Shown here: in pieces, positions 41,601 through 52,318 of the stretch
How positions within the stretch are numbered: position 1 is the first letter of the stretch
Layout: every line of letters starts with the position of its first letter
From: Tetraselmis striata
Taxonomy: Eukaryota > Chlorophyta > Chlorodendrophyceae > Chlorodendrales > Chlorodendraceae
NCBI GenBank assembly: GCA_006384855.1
Contig: VCJN01001531.1
Coordinates: forward strand, 70,001-134,000
Length of the DNA: 64,000 nucleotides
Direction of reading: 5' to 3'
The notes under the pieces: generated by a model
What the model saw: only the letters and a program-made list of their open reading frames with translations
Databases searched by the model: none
Told to the model about the DNA's origin: nothing
Program-made: the position numbers and the translations under genes

Positions 41601-43236
41601 GACTCTTTAAAAACCTCCAGAACTGCAAAATGTATTGCAAATAACAGCTACATATAAGCATGTGTTTGCTGGTTATTAGCAGTCAAATGTGATTGTTTTG
41701 CTTGTCACAAAGTACAGCGCGCAGGTTTGCGCCATAGCCGCCGCCGGAAAACCTGAAAACATATTGATATTCAATACGCATTGCTTGGCACATGGTGTGG
41801 GGTCCATATGTGCTACTGGTCAGCTAACTAATAATAGCCACATACATATATGTATGTAGCATTTGCAACCCGATGCTGTTTGTTGACTTGTTATTTGCGT
41901 TGCAAAAATGATTCAGAATTGATGTATTGCAATGACGCGCCCAGATGTATTCATAGCCTATTATTCGCGCCGTTCGTCTATCATAATTGGAGGTTCCCCG
42001 TTGCTCTGATGATTACCTGTGATTGTCAGGCACGGGTCACTGCAGTAGAGTTGTAATCTTTAGATTTTAGTGGCGTGCGGTATAAAAGCAAGACGCAAAA
42101 AACTGCATTATTACGGAATAGGCGGCAGATGGCCACATACGTGTGCTTGCAACATAAGGTTTCAAGACGTTTTGGCTGTGACTGAATAACATGACTCCAC
42201 GTCCCGGCATTAACCTCGTCGTCATTTTGGGCTCAACCGTTCGGTCATAGACGACATGTTCCACATCATTTGGTTCGAAGATTTACATGTTGTGCATTGC
42301 TGGTTTCGGAGCTTTTGGCAAAGCATCAAGGGGGCAGGCGATCCTGGTCTTAGCCCACAATGCGGGTGACATACGTTTTTGTTCCACTCGTGCTGGCGGA
42401 ATCGAATGATGCATCACGTTAACAAATAAATATAGACGATGCTAATATGCGTCCGTCTTTCTAGTAACGATAGGTAAATAAAAGGGAACATAATCACTCA
42501 TCATTTTGCACCGCCTTACGATAAATTGATTCATACATGGTTGGCGCCCCGGCCGCTGTTCAGACCCACCCGAGCAAACCCCTGCGGAGGTCTTTGCCTT
42601 GCTCCTCAGATCCATGCGGTGCAATGGCTACACAGTGCTTCAGTTATACAAAATCAAGCATCGCCTCCAGGCCCGCGGATGCACACACAAACACAAAGCC
42701 AAACGCGGCAGCAAGCAAACGGAAAGCACCGGGATAGTCTGACATTCGTGAACGCAACACGACAACGCCTGTGCCATGCCACCCGGAGGGCCGGGGGACA
42801 GGGTAAGGGCAGGGGGGAGGCAGGGGGCGAGGACGACTCCACTCTCTTAGAATAGGGACATGGCCTTCAGAGGGCTGCACGCTACGCGCTTTCATAAGCG
42901 GACCCTATGCGGATTCGTGCAGCCGAGCCGTAAGGCAGGTGGCCTGCTTAGCATGGATGACTAAGCAGGGACAAAGTTGTAATAATTTCAATTTCAATAT
43001 TCATGGTGACAGGACGCCACAGCTCAACGACGACGCGGGGCCGATGATATGTTGCACACCTGTCCAAGACGAGGACCGATATATTTTGCAACTCTGAAAC
43101 ACACTCATTATGTTGGGCTCAAACTCACGCGACCTATACAGTATATGCCTACATGCACGACCCTCCAATGGCGCGCGTGCATATATAGCTTGTGCATGCT
43201 GGCTGCACCGCCAAGTACGTGTTGCTTATCCGCTAT
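41601..43236. other. AT-richer stretch, no gene recognised
   Basis: Open frames are short and lack motifs. TTTCAATTTCAATATTCATGG near 42987 resembles AATTTCAATTTCAATTT near 27105, perhaps a shared repeat end. Confidence 0.35.
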
Positions 43237-43340
43237 ATGGCTGATGCGTCGTCACCTGTTTTTACTTGTCATTAGTCAGTATAATATGATGGCTGATGCG
43301 TCGTCACCTGTTGTTACTTGTCATTAGTCAGTATATGATA
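43237..43340. repeat. tandem duplication of 52 bp
   Basis: ATGGCTGATGCGTCGTCACC with TTACTTGTCATTAGTCAGTA downstream appears twice with a period of 52 bases. Confidence 0.85.
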
Positions 43341-44186
43341 ACATAGTGTTTATTGAGCATGCGATTGCTAATCAAATAGAAGCATGCTGCAATACAGCGG
43401 AATGCAGCAATATACTTGCATCAAGTAGTGCTATAACCGGGAGATATTAACGGGGGCCGCCGCCTCGGCGTATTGAGAACTTGTTTGCGGCCTGTAGCAG
43501 AATGCAGCAGGCCCACATGGTTGCAAAGCAACCTGTATCAGAGCGATGATGCACTCATTCACACAGACTCTAGCAGGTGTATCGCGAAGATTTATTGCGT
43601 GCCCAGCAACACCTGCATGCTACTAGTCTTGGGTAGGTTGGGGGCTTCGTGTTGTGTTGTGCTGCCGCCAATAAGGACGACCGGTGAGCAGTGCCGCAGC
43701 GCTGAGATAGACTTGCGCACGAGAGCAGCTATACACTGCCCGGCAAGTGATAGCCCCGACTGCCCATACGGCGGACCGTGCAAGTTGTTTTATTCATACA
43801 CACAGTATACTGTCATCTCGCGCATCAATGGCATTGTCAAAGTTTGTAAGGCTACTTGGCTAGATGTGAACGACACTTTATGTTGGATATGCGCTGAAGA
43901 TGTGGTGTATCTGGCGGGGCATGTTTATCTATGAGCTGATGCCATGCACGCTGAATCTCTGACGGCCACAAACATGGCTCGGCGTAAAGTAGGCCCGCAC
44001 TCTTAATCCCGGGCAGGATCGCGGCTGGTGATGAGATTCTTTGCCAAATGACCACTGTGAATCTGCGATCAAGAGACATCTGGATCTCAATATGCTCAAA
44101 ACACTACAACTTGGTGTATATCGCCTGCTGTTCGCCTGGTAGACTGTTATTACTTGTACTGCTATCACGCTGCAGTATCAACAAGC

Positions 44187-45985
44187 TCATCTACTCGCGC
44201 CATTGATATTTCTATTTATCGACTCGCTGCCTTCGAGGAGGTACGCCACGTGATTCCCCTCACCGTCAGGCACGATGGCGTTGAATCTCCCACCTTGCTT
44301 CGGAATCACTGCAAGGCAAGGCACATACACGGGATGCCGGTCATTGCCGCACTCACCATGTCACCACAATGCGCTGTAAGCCTAGGTACAATACTGAAAT
44401 AATTCCGAGGTAGTGTAATTCCTTGCTTGTCCGGCATCGAAAGGAACTGGCATACTCTCTGTGTACGCCCTTTCGGTATAGCTCGGTGCGAATGTAATTC
44501 GGCATCACTGATACATGTAAGCGCCTTTGCAACCGATTGCGGTATCTCTACGATACACAGCCTCCAGAGACAAGCAAAACTGAGCCCCAAATATGCATAC
44601 TCGCAGAACATGACTAGTGAGTAGCAGGGAGTAAAATGCCAGGAGCATGGGTCACCAGTGGATAGAGGAGGCCTTGGCCATACACACCACTGATGGCCCC
44701 ATGGCTTGTAGCAACGTGGAAGGCGTTGCTGGTCTCGAGCACCACCGTCCCTTGCCTCCCAACAAACTGAGGATTTCTTGCAGAAACAACTGCGCACAGA
44801 CACATCCGCCGGCATGGTCAGCTGCTCCAGCCAGAGCATCCCAGCCATCGACGGCCCGTCCCACCTGCAATTCTGATACCCAACAACGCTCGAATAATCA
44901 GTTGGGGGACCATGGGTGGGGCTGTACATACCCTCCACATGGCAGCCGCAGAATGACAGCGCCAATAAGTTGTCTTCCATGGACCTTTGAAACACGCGGG
45001 GCGAATGGCGCTGCTTTGAACATGATCAAAATCACTATGACATTCCTCATGATGCCCGTTGGAACAGGAAAGAGTGAGGAAGGGGGGGCAACAGTATGTT
45101 GGCAATGAATGGCATACCGGCCAGTACACGCCAGCTGCTCAGAGCACTGCCTCCTCCTCGCGGCGAGTGACAGTGTGGCGTCCGTACTGTGTGCCGCAGA
45201 ACAGTAAGCAGAGCAGCGATTGCATAGCACACCTGATGCTGCACACTCCGCTGCCGCGTTGCATACACGGGTTGTCAGTGCCGGCCTCTGACCTGAATGG
45301 CGCGCCTGCTGCAGGCAGGGATATGCCCAGCCTTCTGCACTGGCTTGAGCTGAGTGCGCGCTGGGCCGAGGCTGTGTGCCAGTGCGTCTTCTTCCTGAGA
45401 CGTACAACAGAGCATCACACTTTCATTGTCCGTGCCAAACCAGCCTCGCGCATCAACAAAATACACTCCTCGGTTGGGTTGGCTCACCTGTGTTTGGACG
45501 AATTGGACAGCCCCGCTGTTGGGTTGTCCAGCAATATCATCTGGTCTTGCACCTGCTCGGGCAATTCCACCGAGGTCGCAACAGTGAACCAGACTGCGCA
45601 TGCCGACCCCAAAGCTGTGGAAGCAGTCACGGAGATGGCACACTCGAGGCGCAGCTGGACACGCGTAGGCGCACCTTTCCCCTCACAGCATCAAGCGCCC
45701 TAACATTCCGCGTGGATGTGCTCATCAACTGCTCCACGAGGCTCAGCACAGGCGACGGTGCCGACGCTTTCTGAGCAGAGCCGCACGCCGCATCAGGTCA
45801 GACGCTGTGCAAGTAACACTGCACCTAGACTGAGCTGAGACGATGGAGGTGTTCCTGATGAATGGCTCACAAGCCTGCCTCCCCAGGCACAACCATGGGC
45901 TTGAGCTTCAAGCCGCGGGGCGGCTTACTTTGGCGCTCAGCGGCTGGTATACCGAGGCCTGTGTCTGCATGCGCGCTGCCGCCAT
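44187..45985 (-). CDS. POP4: RNase P/MRP protein subunit POP4/Rpp29
   Basis: POP4/Rpp29 is a conserved RNA-binding subunit of nuclear RNase P and RNase MRP, needed for tRNA 5'-end and rRNA processing. Exons supported in phase on the minus strand are 45985-45929 ('SVYQPLSAK'), 45770-45675 ('LVEQLMSTSTRNVRALDAV'), 45552-45488 ('QDQMILLDNPTAGL'), 45394-45293 (basic 'KKTHWHTASAQRALSSSQCR'), 45010-44932 ('DNLLALSFCGCHVE'), 44789-44688 ('VSARNPQFVGRQGTVVLETS') and 44308-44187 ('VIPKQGGRFNAIVP'). The last three give the Rpp29 Sm-like barrel: G-C-H-V-E-V-V, 'GRQGTVVLETSNAFHV' and 'VIPK', as in human 'GILLQET...KVIPK'. At least one exon between 45292 and 45011, expected to hold the 'PLHELW'-like segment, is not resolved. 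The gene is isolated in a repeat-dense area. Confidence 0.7.
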
Positions 45986-47356
45986 GTCTGCGTTCCCCTC
46001 TGGCACCTGACAGCTCGGCCCGTCCTTCCGTGCGGGGGCTGCCTTGCTAGGTGTCTTCGATCGATTCGCCGACCTGCCGACCTACGCAGGAGTATGGATG
46101 CAGGCTAACAGTTAGCAGCCTGCCATACATTGACTGCCGCAATGCTCATTCTGGATTCTGATGCTGCGACAGGCATGGATGCACTCAACCACATGGCTTT
46201 GCCAGGGCTCCTACATGCGAAGCATCCGCCGTGCTGGGTGGGCGCTTGGGTTTCTTCTGTCCTGCGGTAGCTGTTGCTCGCAGGCAAGGAACCGTCAATA
46301 ACCAAGGTGGCTCAAGCCTGAAGCACTCCCCCAAGCAGCCGTGGCGGCCCGCCCAGAGCACCGTCCTGGCGTTCTCCAGTCCGTACCTGGCGGCACGGCG
46401 CCCTCGGGTCTGCCAAGCTTATCCAGAGCCGCCAGCCTAAGCGGGGCCGTGTTCCAGCAGTTGCAGACAACAATCAGTTACACGCGATCACAAAGCGCCT
46501 GGTTCACCATGCCAGTGCAGATTTCGCCGCACCTGCGTTTCTTCACATTTGAGTGCATCGCGCGTGTCGCGGCTGTGTTGCGGAGTGACGGATACAGGCC
46601 AGCACCGTCGACAGTGTTCAGGTCGGCCGCGTCATATGCCCCTATCCGTCCCACAGGCTGCTGTGTACATCATCAGCCAGGTCTAGGGACTCGTATGGGT
46701 CCGTCCACTCTGCGTGCAGTTGAAAGCTCCGTTGTGGTGGAACAACAGACCCAGTCGCAGCCTACTACTGAGCGGCGGCCTGATCAATCAACCAGCACAG
46801 CCTTCGGGGGTACCTTATCCGACATTAGGATCCCTGCTGTTAGACAACATATCCCGCCTGCGTTGTGTTCTCTCCACCGGTACGGGTACGTGATGCCGAC
46901 AAGTGCGCGCGGTAGAAGAGAGACCAGCAGGATGGCTCATTACTCATCCGCCTGCTGAGACTCCCTGCCGTGATCTTTACAAGGTACCCCGGTACCAATA
47001 CATTCCTCGTCCGCTCGGTTGAGCGGTCGTCTCGTTTTTTTTTTTTTTTCGCCCCCGGGACAGGACTGGCACCAGTGAAACCCTTGCAGCGTCTCTACGA
47101 CGGCCGTTTAGGCAGCAATCCAGTTACGGAAAGCCCTGGGTAGGCGACGCTCCGTTATAGTCATCAAGCAAATTGCCGAAGCATTTCGCAAGACTAATTA
47201 GAGGCCAGTGACGGAATTTCCAACACTGTTGGATCACCGTCTAAAACACTGCCATCAAAATACCCGGCACTGACCACGAAAGGTCCGCCCTACCCGTTTG
47301 GGCGTCGGCCCATTCGAGTAATGCGAGTTGGGGCAAGCCCCAACCCGCGGTTAAGG
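45986..47356. other. upstream of POP4; no gene recognised
   Basis: The part next to 45985 should include the POP4 promoter. A plus-strand open frame at 46341-46958 (205 codons) has no known motif. A T-tract lies at about 47036-47049. Confidence 0.35.
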
Positions 47357-47685
47357 TTTTGCCGGTATTACGGGTGCAGGTACTCGTAATCCGGACAGAC
47401 GGCCTAGGCGAGCTGGGACCAGCCCGCCTATCCGCACGTTGGCCCATTTTTCAGGTCCTCATTCAATTCGCGACGTAGCCCGGTACTGAATCACTGCGTC
47501 TTTGTTACGAGATGAGACAGCACCGGTACGAATATGCAGTGACGACTAAGCTCTCACGGCCCGGCCGGTCTCGAGCCGCCGACTTACATACTCGCAGTCA
47601 CTCGCTCGTCTACCACTGAGCGCCCTAGTCAGCATAAGTTCCCGGGTCTGATGGTTGGACCGACCAGGGAACCCATACAAACGGG
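47357..47685. repeat. block A, left copy
   Basis: Block A starts TTTTGCCGGTATTACGGGTG and ends CCATACAAACGGG. It matches 50916-51241 with a few differences, including three extra bases here in the tRNA-like part. Confidence 0.93.
47560..47631 (-). repeat. tRNA-like sequence in block A, left copy
   Basis: The minus strand reads GCGCTCAGTGGTAGACGAGC and later GGCTCGAGACC, close to the A box and B box of RNA polymerase III promoters. The extra GAC in the D-arm relative to the right copy disrupts the GCTC/GAGC stem, so this is not a working tRNA gene. Confidence 0.5.
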
Positions 47686-47694
47686 GATTAAAGG

Positions 47695-47720
47695 TTTCAA
47701 AGTTGAGTCTGGTTTTGCCA
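47695..47720. repeat. 26-bp repeat (second copy 48000-48025)
   Basis: TTTCAAAGTTGAGTCTGGTT plus TTGCCA stands here and again at 48000-48025, immediately after block B1. The two copies bracket the spacer and B1. Confidence 0.9.
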
Positions 47721-47813
47721 AAAAGGTCGCGCAGGCTGTTTTACACGGTCAAGAGCCGAAATTGGCAGGAAGGTTTAGCGAAAGGCGTGGAGGGAAAACG
47801 GAGTCAGGGGGGG

Positions 47814-48002
47814 CGCTGCGTGGAACGCAGCGAAAACTGGAAGATGGCAGGCTCAGCTGTTCTGGCTGCTTTTATGTCTACTCGTGCTGCACCCAACAAG
47901 GGCGCAACAACAGTTACTAGTTCCCGTACCACTGCGCAGCACTTGTAGCTGAAAAGCGGTTAGGTCAAGGATGGAAACCCCATAAACTAGTTTAGATCAT
48001 TT
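47814..48002. repeat. block B, left copy
   Basis: The 189-bp block starts CGCTGCGTGGAACGCAGCG (itself an inverted repeat) and ends AGTTTAGATCATTT. It matches 50730-50918 with no difference noticed. Confidence 0.95.
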
Positions 48003-48078
48003 CAAAGTTGAGTCTGGTTTTGCCAGTCTTGAGCGAACGGAGAGAGCGGTGGATTGACGGAGAAGGGGTAGCGCCAAG

Positions 48079-49704
48079 TCATGAAGGAGGCACTGGGAAG
48101 GCCACCGCTGCGGAGTCCTGTTGGACTTGGAAGTGGCGGAGAGGGGCGATGTGTCCAAAGAAGAACCACGCGCCAGGAGAAGGAAGAACGTTGGGGTCGA
48201 TGTAGTCCAGAACGACATCAGAGTTAGTGGCCCAACCGCCCTGGTAGCGGATGTGGGACAGTGGCGCTCCAATGGCGTTTGCTGCAGAGGCTGCGCCCTT
48301 GCGTAGACTGTGTGAAGTCCAGGAAGTGCCAGCAGGGGGGGCAGCGTTGACTAGGTTGACTGCTGTAGACAACCAGTCTGACATCGTAGTAGCAGTCCAA
48401 GGTTTTGACTGCTCAGCCACATTGACAGCCCAGAAGTTGGAGGTAGCCAAGCCAACAGTAACCAGGGGGACAGACTGGACGTTGTCGATGAAGTAGCGCA
48501 AGAGACGTGCCACTCGAGGGTGCTCGGACACTGGAAGGAGAAGTACGCGCAGGTCGTCAGGTCCCCGCCGGCCGGCGCGACCCTTCTCGCGGTAGATCTG
48601 CAAGGTGATGTTGTAGGTGTCGACATGCACATCTTGCACTCGACAGGAGACGCCAGTAAGGCCCCTGGCAAAGAACAAGAAGTTGACAACCGAGGCCAAG
48701 AGGGCTCGGTAGTCGAGGTGGGACTCTGGGTAAGGAGCAGACACAATTAGCTCGGCCTTTGAGACGAAGCGGTAAGCTACATCCGCAGGCAGAGGGACAC
48801 GCAAAGGGGCAGCGTCCAGTCGACGCTGACGTAACATTAACCCACGTCTTGCCGAAGTGAGGTGTAGGCTGTCCTTGGCGATCGGGACGAGGTTGTGCAG
48901 CTCGAAGAAGGTGTTGATGGCAGACAGATAGGGCTGCAGCGACTTAGCTGCGATATGCCCTCGCTCCCCGATCCAGGCAACGTACCGAACAACAGTAGCA
49001 GTAGTCGCCTCTAGCGGGCTGATGTTCTCGGAGTCGTGGCAGAACTCAGCGAACTGAGCCAACCTGCCGGCGTAGCTCTTGAGGGTCTGAGCGCTGAGGG
49101 AGCTGGAGAGCAGGTCGAGCGTCCGCTGGCCTAGCTCGTCTGAGCCGAACGCGTCCTGTAGTCGGGATCGCAGTGACGCAGCCCACGGAGCGATAGCTGC
49201 GGGCTCGTCGATTACGTAAGTGCGTCGTTTTACTGACAGAGTGCCACCGGGACGGCTACTGTTCGCAAAGTACTCGGCAGCAGCGGTTAGGTTCCCGGCG
49301 GTTGGCCGGTAGTTGCTGGACGGGTTTGCAGTAGCTCCAGTACGGGTTTGCGGGGCTAGGTTCAGGTAGGAGGGCCGCCCCGCGCGCCCTTCGCGCTCAT
49401 AGCGCCTGTCCCGTGCGTAACGTACACGCGCGAAACTTGGTCGTTGCGAACCGGTTGTAACTCGTAGTGTAACAACCGACGAACGCAGAGATGGGGTTGT
49501 AAGAAAGGCGGATGGTTGAGCCGCCATGTGCAGGTGTGCGGATGGTTGAGCCGCACTCGGCTGTAGCTGTAAGAAGCGCCGCACCGAGGAAGGTCTAAAT
49601 GAAGTCTGTAAGGTGGGGGGGTCAGGTCCTGACACAGGGCGCTCATCCCGTCGTTGAGCTGCAAGGGTGCGCCTTGCGGCGGTCACCGAAAGGTGGCCTC
49701 GCAA
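48079..49704 (-). CDS. tyrosine recombinase of DIRS-like element
   Basis: The 541-aa open frame ends with a tyrosine recombinase (phage integrase fold) domain. The N-terminal third is basic and low in structure; residues about 180-300 look like the SAM-like DNA-binding part ('SYAGRLAQFAEFCHD', 'YLSAINTFFELHNL'). The catalytic part has 'HSLRKGAASAANAIG' (the H-x-x-R box), 'HIRYQGGWATNSD' (the second His/Trp region) and 'VVLDYIDP', which supplies the likely nucleophile Tyr. Such enzymes insert circular DNA copies by site-specific recombination without a target duplication. It follows the gag-like ORF with a 36-base gap. An ATG later than 49704 may be the true start. Confidence 0.85.
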   Translation of the reverse strand: MRGHLSVTAARRTLAAQRRDERPVSGPDPPTLQTSFRPSSVRRFLQLQPSAAQPSAHLHMAAQPSAFLTTPSLRSSVVTLRVTTGSQRPSFARVRYARDRRYEREGRAGRPSYLNLAPQTRTGATANPSSNYRPTAGNLTAAAEYFANSSRPGGTLSVKRRTYVIDEPAAIAPWAASLRSRLQDAFGSDELGQRTLDLLSSSLSAQTLKSYAGRLAQFAEFCHDSENISPLEATTATVVRYVAWIGERGHIAAKSLQPYLSAINTFFELHNLVPIAKDSLHLTSARRGLMLRQRRLDAAPLRVPLPADVAYRFVSKAELIVSAPYPESHLDYRALLASVVNFLFFARGLTGVSCRVQDVHVDTYNITLQIYREKGRAGRRGPDDLRVLLLPVSEHPRVARLLRYFIDNVQSVPLVTVGLATSNFWAVNVAEQSKPWTATTMSDWLSTAVNLVNAAPPAGTSWTSHSLRKGAASAANAIGAPLSHIRYQGGWATNSDVVLDYIDPNVLPSPGAWFFFGHIAPLRHFQVQQDSAAVAFPVPPS

Positions 49705-49740
49705 GGCTCCTGCAGCTCCGACGAACGGCGCCCCACACCG

Positions 49741-50616
49741 TCACTCGTGCTCACCTTCGCGGCCACGTCCACGTCCGCCGCCACGTCCTCGCCCACGCCC
49801 GCGACCTGCAGCTGCAGCCGCCACTCGAGAAGTAGCGGTCGCCTTGGCGCTGCTGGCAACGGTCGCCTCGAAAACACGACGCTCGTAGTCCCGCATGAGG
49901 TCCCCAAAGATCGCGGAACCCAGATGCTCCGAAGCAGACTGAAAATGCTGAGCTCGCAGCACATCCAGAACACCTTGGTCACCGTGCACACGCTTGATCT
50001 CATTGAGCTTCCGTAGGAAGGCCAAACGAAACCGGAACGCCTTGTCGATGGCCTCGGCGTGGTTCCGGGCTCTCGCGAGGTAGGGGGTGAAGTCCTGGTT
50101 GCTGGAAGGGACGTAGGGCAGTAGCTCGTCGAGCGCCACGAAAAGGGCGGCCATGTGGGCCCCGAAACACGACATCCACAAGTACTCCTCCTGGGCCGGC
50201 AGACGCCGGTCATCCTGCTTGAGGTACTCGTTCGTTAGGTCGGTGCTCAAAGGGAAAAGTCCAGGCACTCGGCTGACCGGTCGAACGGCCTCGTAACCAG
50301 ACTCTGCTCTCTGCAGTAGCTCTGGCACCGCGAGGTAATCATCCTCGGCACTCACGGATTTTGCTCCGACACGGCCGCTCTGGGCTAGCTCTAGCAAGTC
50401 GGGGCGCTCTGCGGCTCCCCCGCTGCCTGTCGGCTGTCTCGCGAAGCGCTGCCCTGAGCCGGAGCCATGTGCCCCTTCTCCATCAACAACGCGATCACGA
50501 GCCGTCAATTGTGCCACAGCTGTAGCCAGCTCTCGCAGTAATGAAGACTGGGCCCTCATATCTGCGTTCAGCGACTGCAACGTCGGCTCGGCGACGGGTT
50601 CTTCTCCATCTGACAT
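49741..50616 (-). CDS. gag-like protein of DIRS-like element
   Basis: I chose the ATG at 50616 ('MSDGEEPVAEPTLQSLNADM'), giving about 291 aa; the frame is open 11 codons further. An N-terminal helix, a low-complexity part and a well-structured middle follow ('FPLSTDLTNEYLKQDDRRL', 'EEYLWMSCFGAHMAALFVAL', 'RNHAEAIDKAFRFRLAFL'). The C-terminus is an RG-rich tail (RGRGRGRGGGRGRGR), typical of nucleic-acid binding. Position upstream of the recombinase and the RG tail suggest the gag-like product of DIRS elements. That role is inferred; I do not recognise a specific family. Confidence 0.65.
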   Translation of the reverse strand: MSDGEEPVAEPTLQSLNADMRAQSSLLRELATAVAQLTARDRVVDGEGAHGSGSGQRFARQPTGSGGAAERPDLLELAQSGRVGAKSVSAEDDYLAVPELLQRAESGYEAVRPVSRVPGLFPLSTDLTNEYLKQDDRRLPAQEEYLWMSCFGAHMAALFVALDELLPYVPSSNQDFTPYLARARNHAEAIDKAFRFRLAFLRKLNEIKRVHGDQGVLDVLRAQHFQSASEHLGSAIFGDLMRDYERRVFEATVASSAKATATSRVAAAAAGRGRGRGRGGGRGRGREGEHE

Positions 50617-50729
50617 AGTAACGCACGGACGTACGGACGAGAATATCACACTCGGGTGGCGAGCCGGGTGTGGTCTTGAACAACCTGGGGTGACCTTGCT
50701 CGCAACGGGTTACGAGACAGTTTTTACAT

Positions 50730-50918
50730 CGCTGCGTGGAACGCAGCGAAAACTGGAAGATGGCAGGCTCAGCTGTTCTGGCTGCTTTTATGTCTACTCG
50801 TGCTGCACCCAACAAGGGCGCAACAACAGTTACTAGTTCCCGTACCACTGCGCAGCACTTGTAGCTGAAAAGCGGTTAGGTCAAGGATGGAAACCCCATA
50901 AACTAGTTTAGATCATTT
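50730..50918. repeat. block B, right copy
   Basis: It matches 47814-48002 over 189 bp and runs directly into block A2, sharing its last TTT. Confidence 0.95.
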
Positions 50919-51241
50919 TGCCGGTATTACGGGTGCATGTACTCGTAATCCGGACAGACGGCCTAGGCGAGCTGGGACCAGCCCGCCAATCCGCACGTTG
51001 GCCCATTTTTCAGGTCCTCATTCAATTCGCGACGTAGCCCGGTACTGAATCACTGCGTCTTTGTTACGAGATGAGACAGCACCGGTACGAATATGCAGTG
51101 ACGACTAAGCTCTCACGGCCCGGCCGGTCTCGAGCCGCCGACTTACATACTCGCAGTCACTCGCTCTACCACTGAGCGCCCTAGTCAGCATAAGTTCCCG
51201 GGTCTGATGGTTGGACCGACCAGGGAACCCATACAAACGGG
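50916..51241. repeat. block A, right copy, with tRNA-like part
   Basis: It matches 47357-47685. The minus strand at about 51186-51115 reads GCGCTCAGTGGTAGAGCG and GGCTCGAGACC, a better tRNA A-box/D-arm and B-box match than the left copy. Confidence 0.93.
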
Positions 51242-51278
51242 TCGTCTCGTATGCGAGAGGTCTCGGAATTGATGATTA

Positions 51279-52318
51279 GCGAGCAATTGCCCTATTATGG
51301 GGCACCTTTCTGTTTAACCTAATCTCCCGAATCGCCACATTACTGCATGCCATCCCCGTCTTTTGCATCCCATTCCGGGTGCTGTTGGCTGTCTGTGGCC
51401 TGTTCTATGACTCAATTTGACAAAGTTTAGGCATAGAAGTGCCGGGTTCAGAGGGTGGAGGTCGGGCTTTTTTAGAAAATCGGAGTTTTCAAATTATGGG
51501 GCACCCCGCGCGGCGGGCCTGCCGCGCACCATCACCTAGGGACACATGCGCGGCGACGTCACAACCACGACCGGCCACGAGCCTTGACGCCCCCCCCCGC
51601 CCCCTATCTGCCCACTTTGGTGTCTAGAGGGGCTAGAGGCTGCCGGAGTGGTGGCGAGCCCTGCGCCATGGCGAGGATCTGGAGCGCAATCGCGGTCGAG
51701 GTCGGGTCGGTCCGTGGGGCGCCCCCTGGCCACTGCCTGCGACTCTGCTGGCGTCTCGGGCGCGCCAGGCCCAGCCTGTAGAGCCTCCGCCGCGGCGCTG
51801 GCTGCAGCAGCGGCCCTGGCCATAGCCTGATTGGCAATGTGCTCTGCGTCCCGGGGAGAAGGCGCGCCGCCCGTTTTTTTTCCGAGCCGACTCGCCAAGA
51901 TCGCTCCTGATCGCACACGCACGCACGCACGCCCACCGACCGCCCCCGCGACAGACCAACACAGCAGCCCTTCACCCCATCATCCCTGCTAGGTATGTCA
52001 CGTCACAGCTGGCCCTGGTGGCGAGCCAGGTTACGAGAGGAGGTTTCGTCGGCTGGCAGAGAGCGGCCACGTGTTGCGGGTGAAGATTCGAAGTTTGAAA
52101 TTTCACATTTTCCGAGCTGACCCACCTCCACTATCCCGGTCACAGCTCCCACATACGAGGCAAGCGCGCACCGCCCGCTTGGGAAAACCTAGCAGACAGA
52201 TAGGTCTAGGGCTGGTGAGAAGCCCACCTCCATTCCTCCAATCCTACTGGCTATGGCTGGCCTTGCCCCGAGAGGGTGCCCCATAATTTGGGTGCCCCAT
52301 AATAGGGGAATTGCTCGC
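51279..52318. mobile_element. 1,040-bp TIR element with TA target duplication
   Basis: The left end GCGAGCAATTGCCCTATTAT and the inverted right end (ATAATAGGGGAATTGCTCGC) form 28-bp terminal inverted repeats. TA borders both sides (51277-51278 and 52319-52320). The flanks, joined across the insertion, match one uninterrupted sequence at 36740-36830 (reverse complement), which proves insertion. Extra TATGGGGCACC copies lie just inside each end. No transposase frame is seen, so it is non-autonomous; the TA site suggests a Tc1/mariner-like or similar superfamily. Confidence 0.8.

Larger units (their letters stand above)
47357..51241 (-). mobile_element. compact DIRS/PAT (TOC-like) tyrosine-recombinase element
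   Basis: The element is about 3.9 kb, transcribed on the minus strand. It has a gag-like ORF followed by a tyrosine recombinase ORF, bounded by two-block direct repeats. Along the window the order is A1-spacer-B1-recombinase-gag-B2-A2. Split direct repeats plus a tyrosine recombinase in place of an integrase mark the DIRS/PAT group, which includes the TOC elements of Chlamydomonas. Both ORFs look whole and the repeat copies are nearly the same, so it seems fairly young. I recognise no reverse transcriptase between its ends, so it may be a non-autonomous form. Confidence 0.75.

Noticed and set aside
44306-44995. 229-codon minus-strand open frame as a separate gene
   Set aside because: Its N-terminal part is the POP4 exon 45010-44932; the remainder reads through introns, and the true splice pattern restores the conserved Rpp29 motifs.
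45655-45674. A 20-base intron in POP4
   Set aside because: Too short for this genome's introns; a later acceptor (45553-45555) gives a 122-base intron in phase and a better family match.
47560-47631. Functional tRNA gene
   Set aside because: A- and B-box-like motifs are present but no good acceptor or anticodon stem can be drawn, and the sequence is part of an element's repeat.
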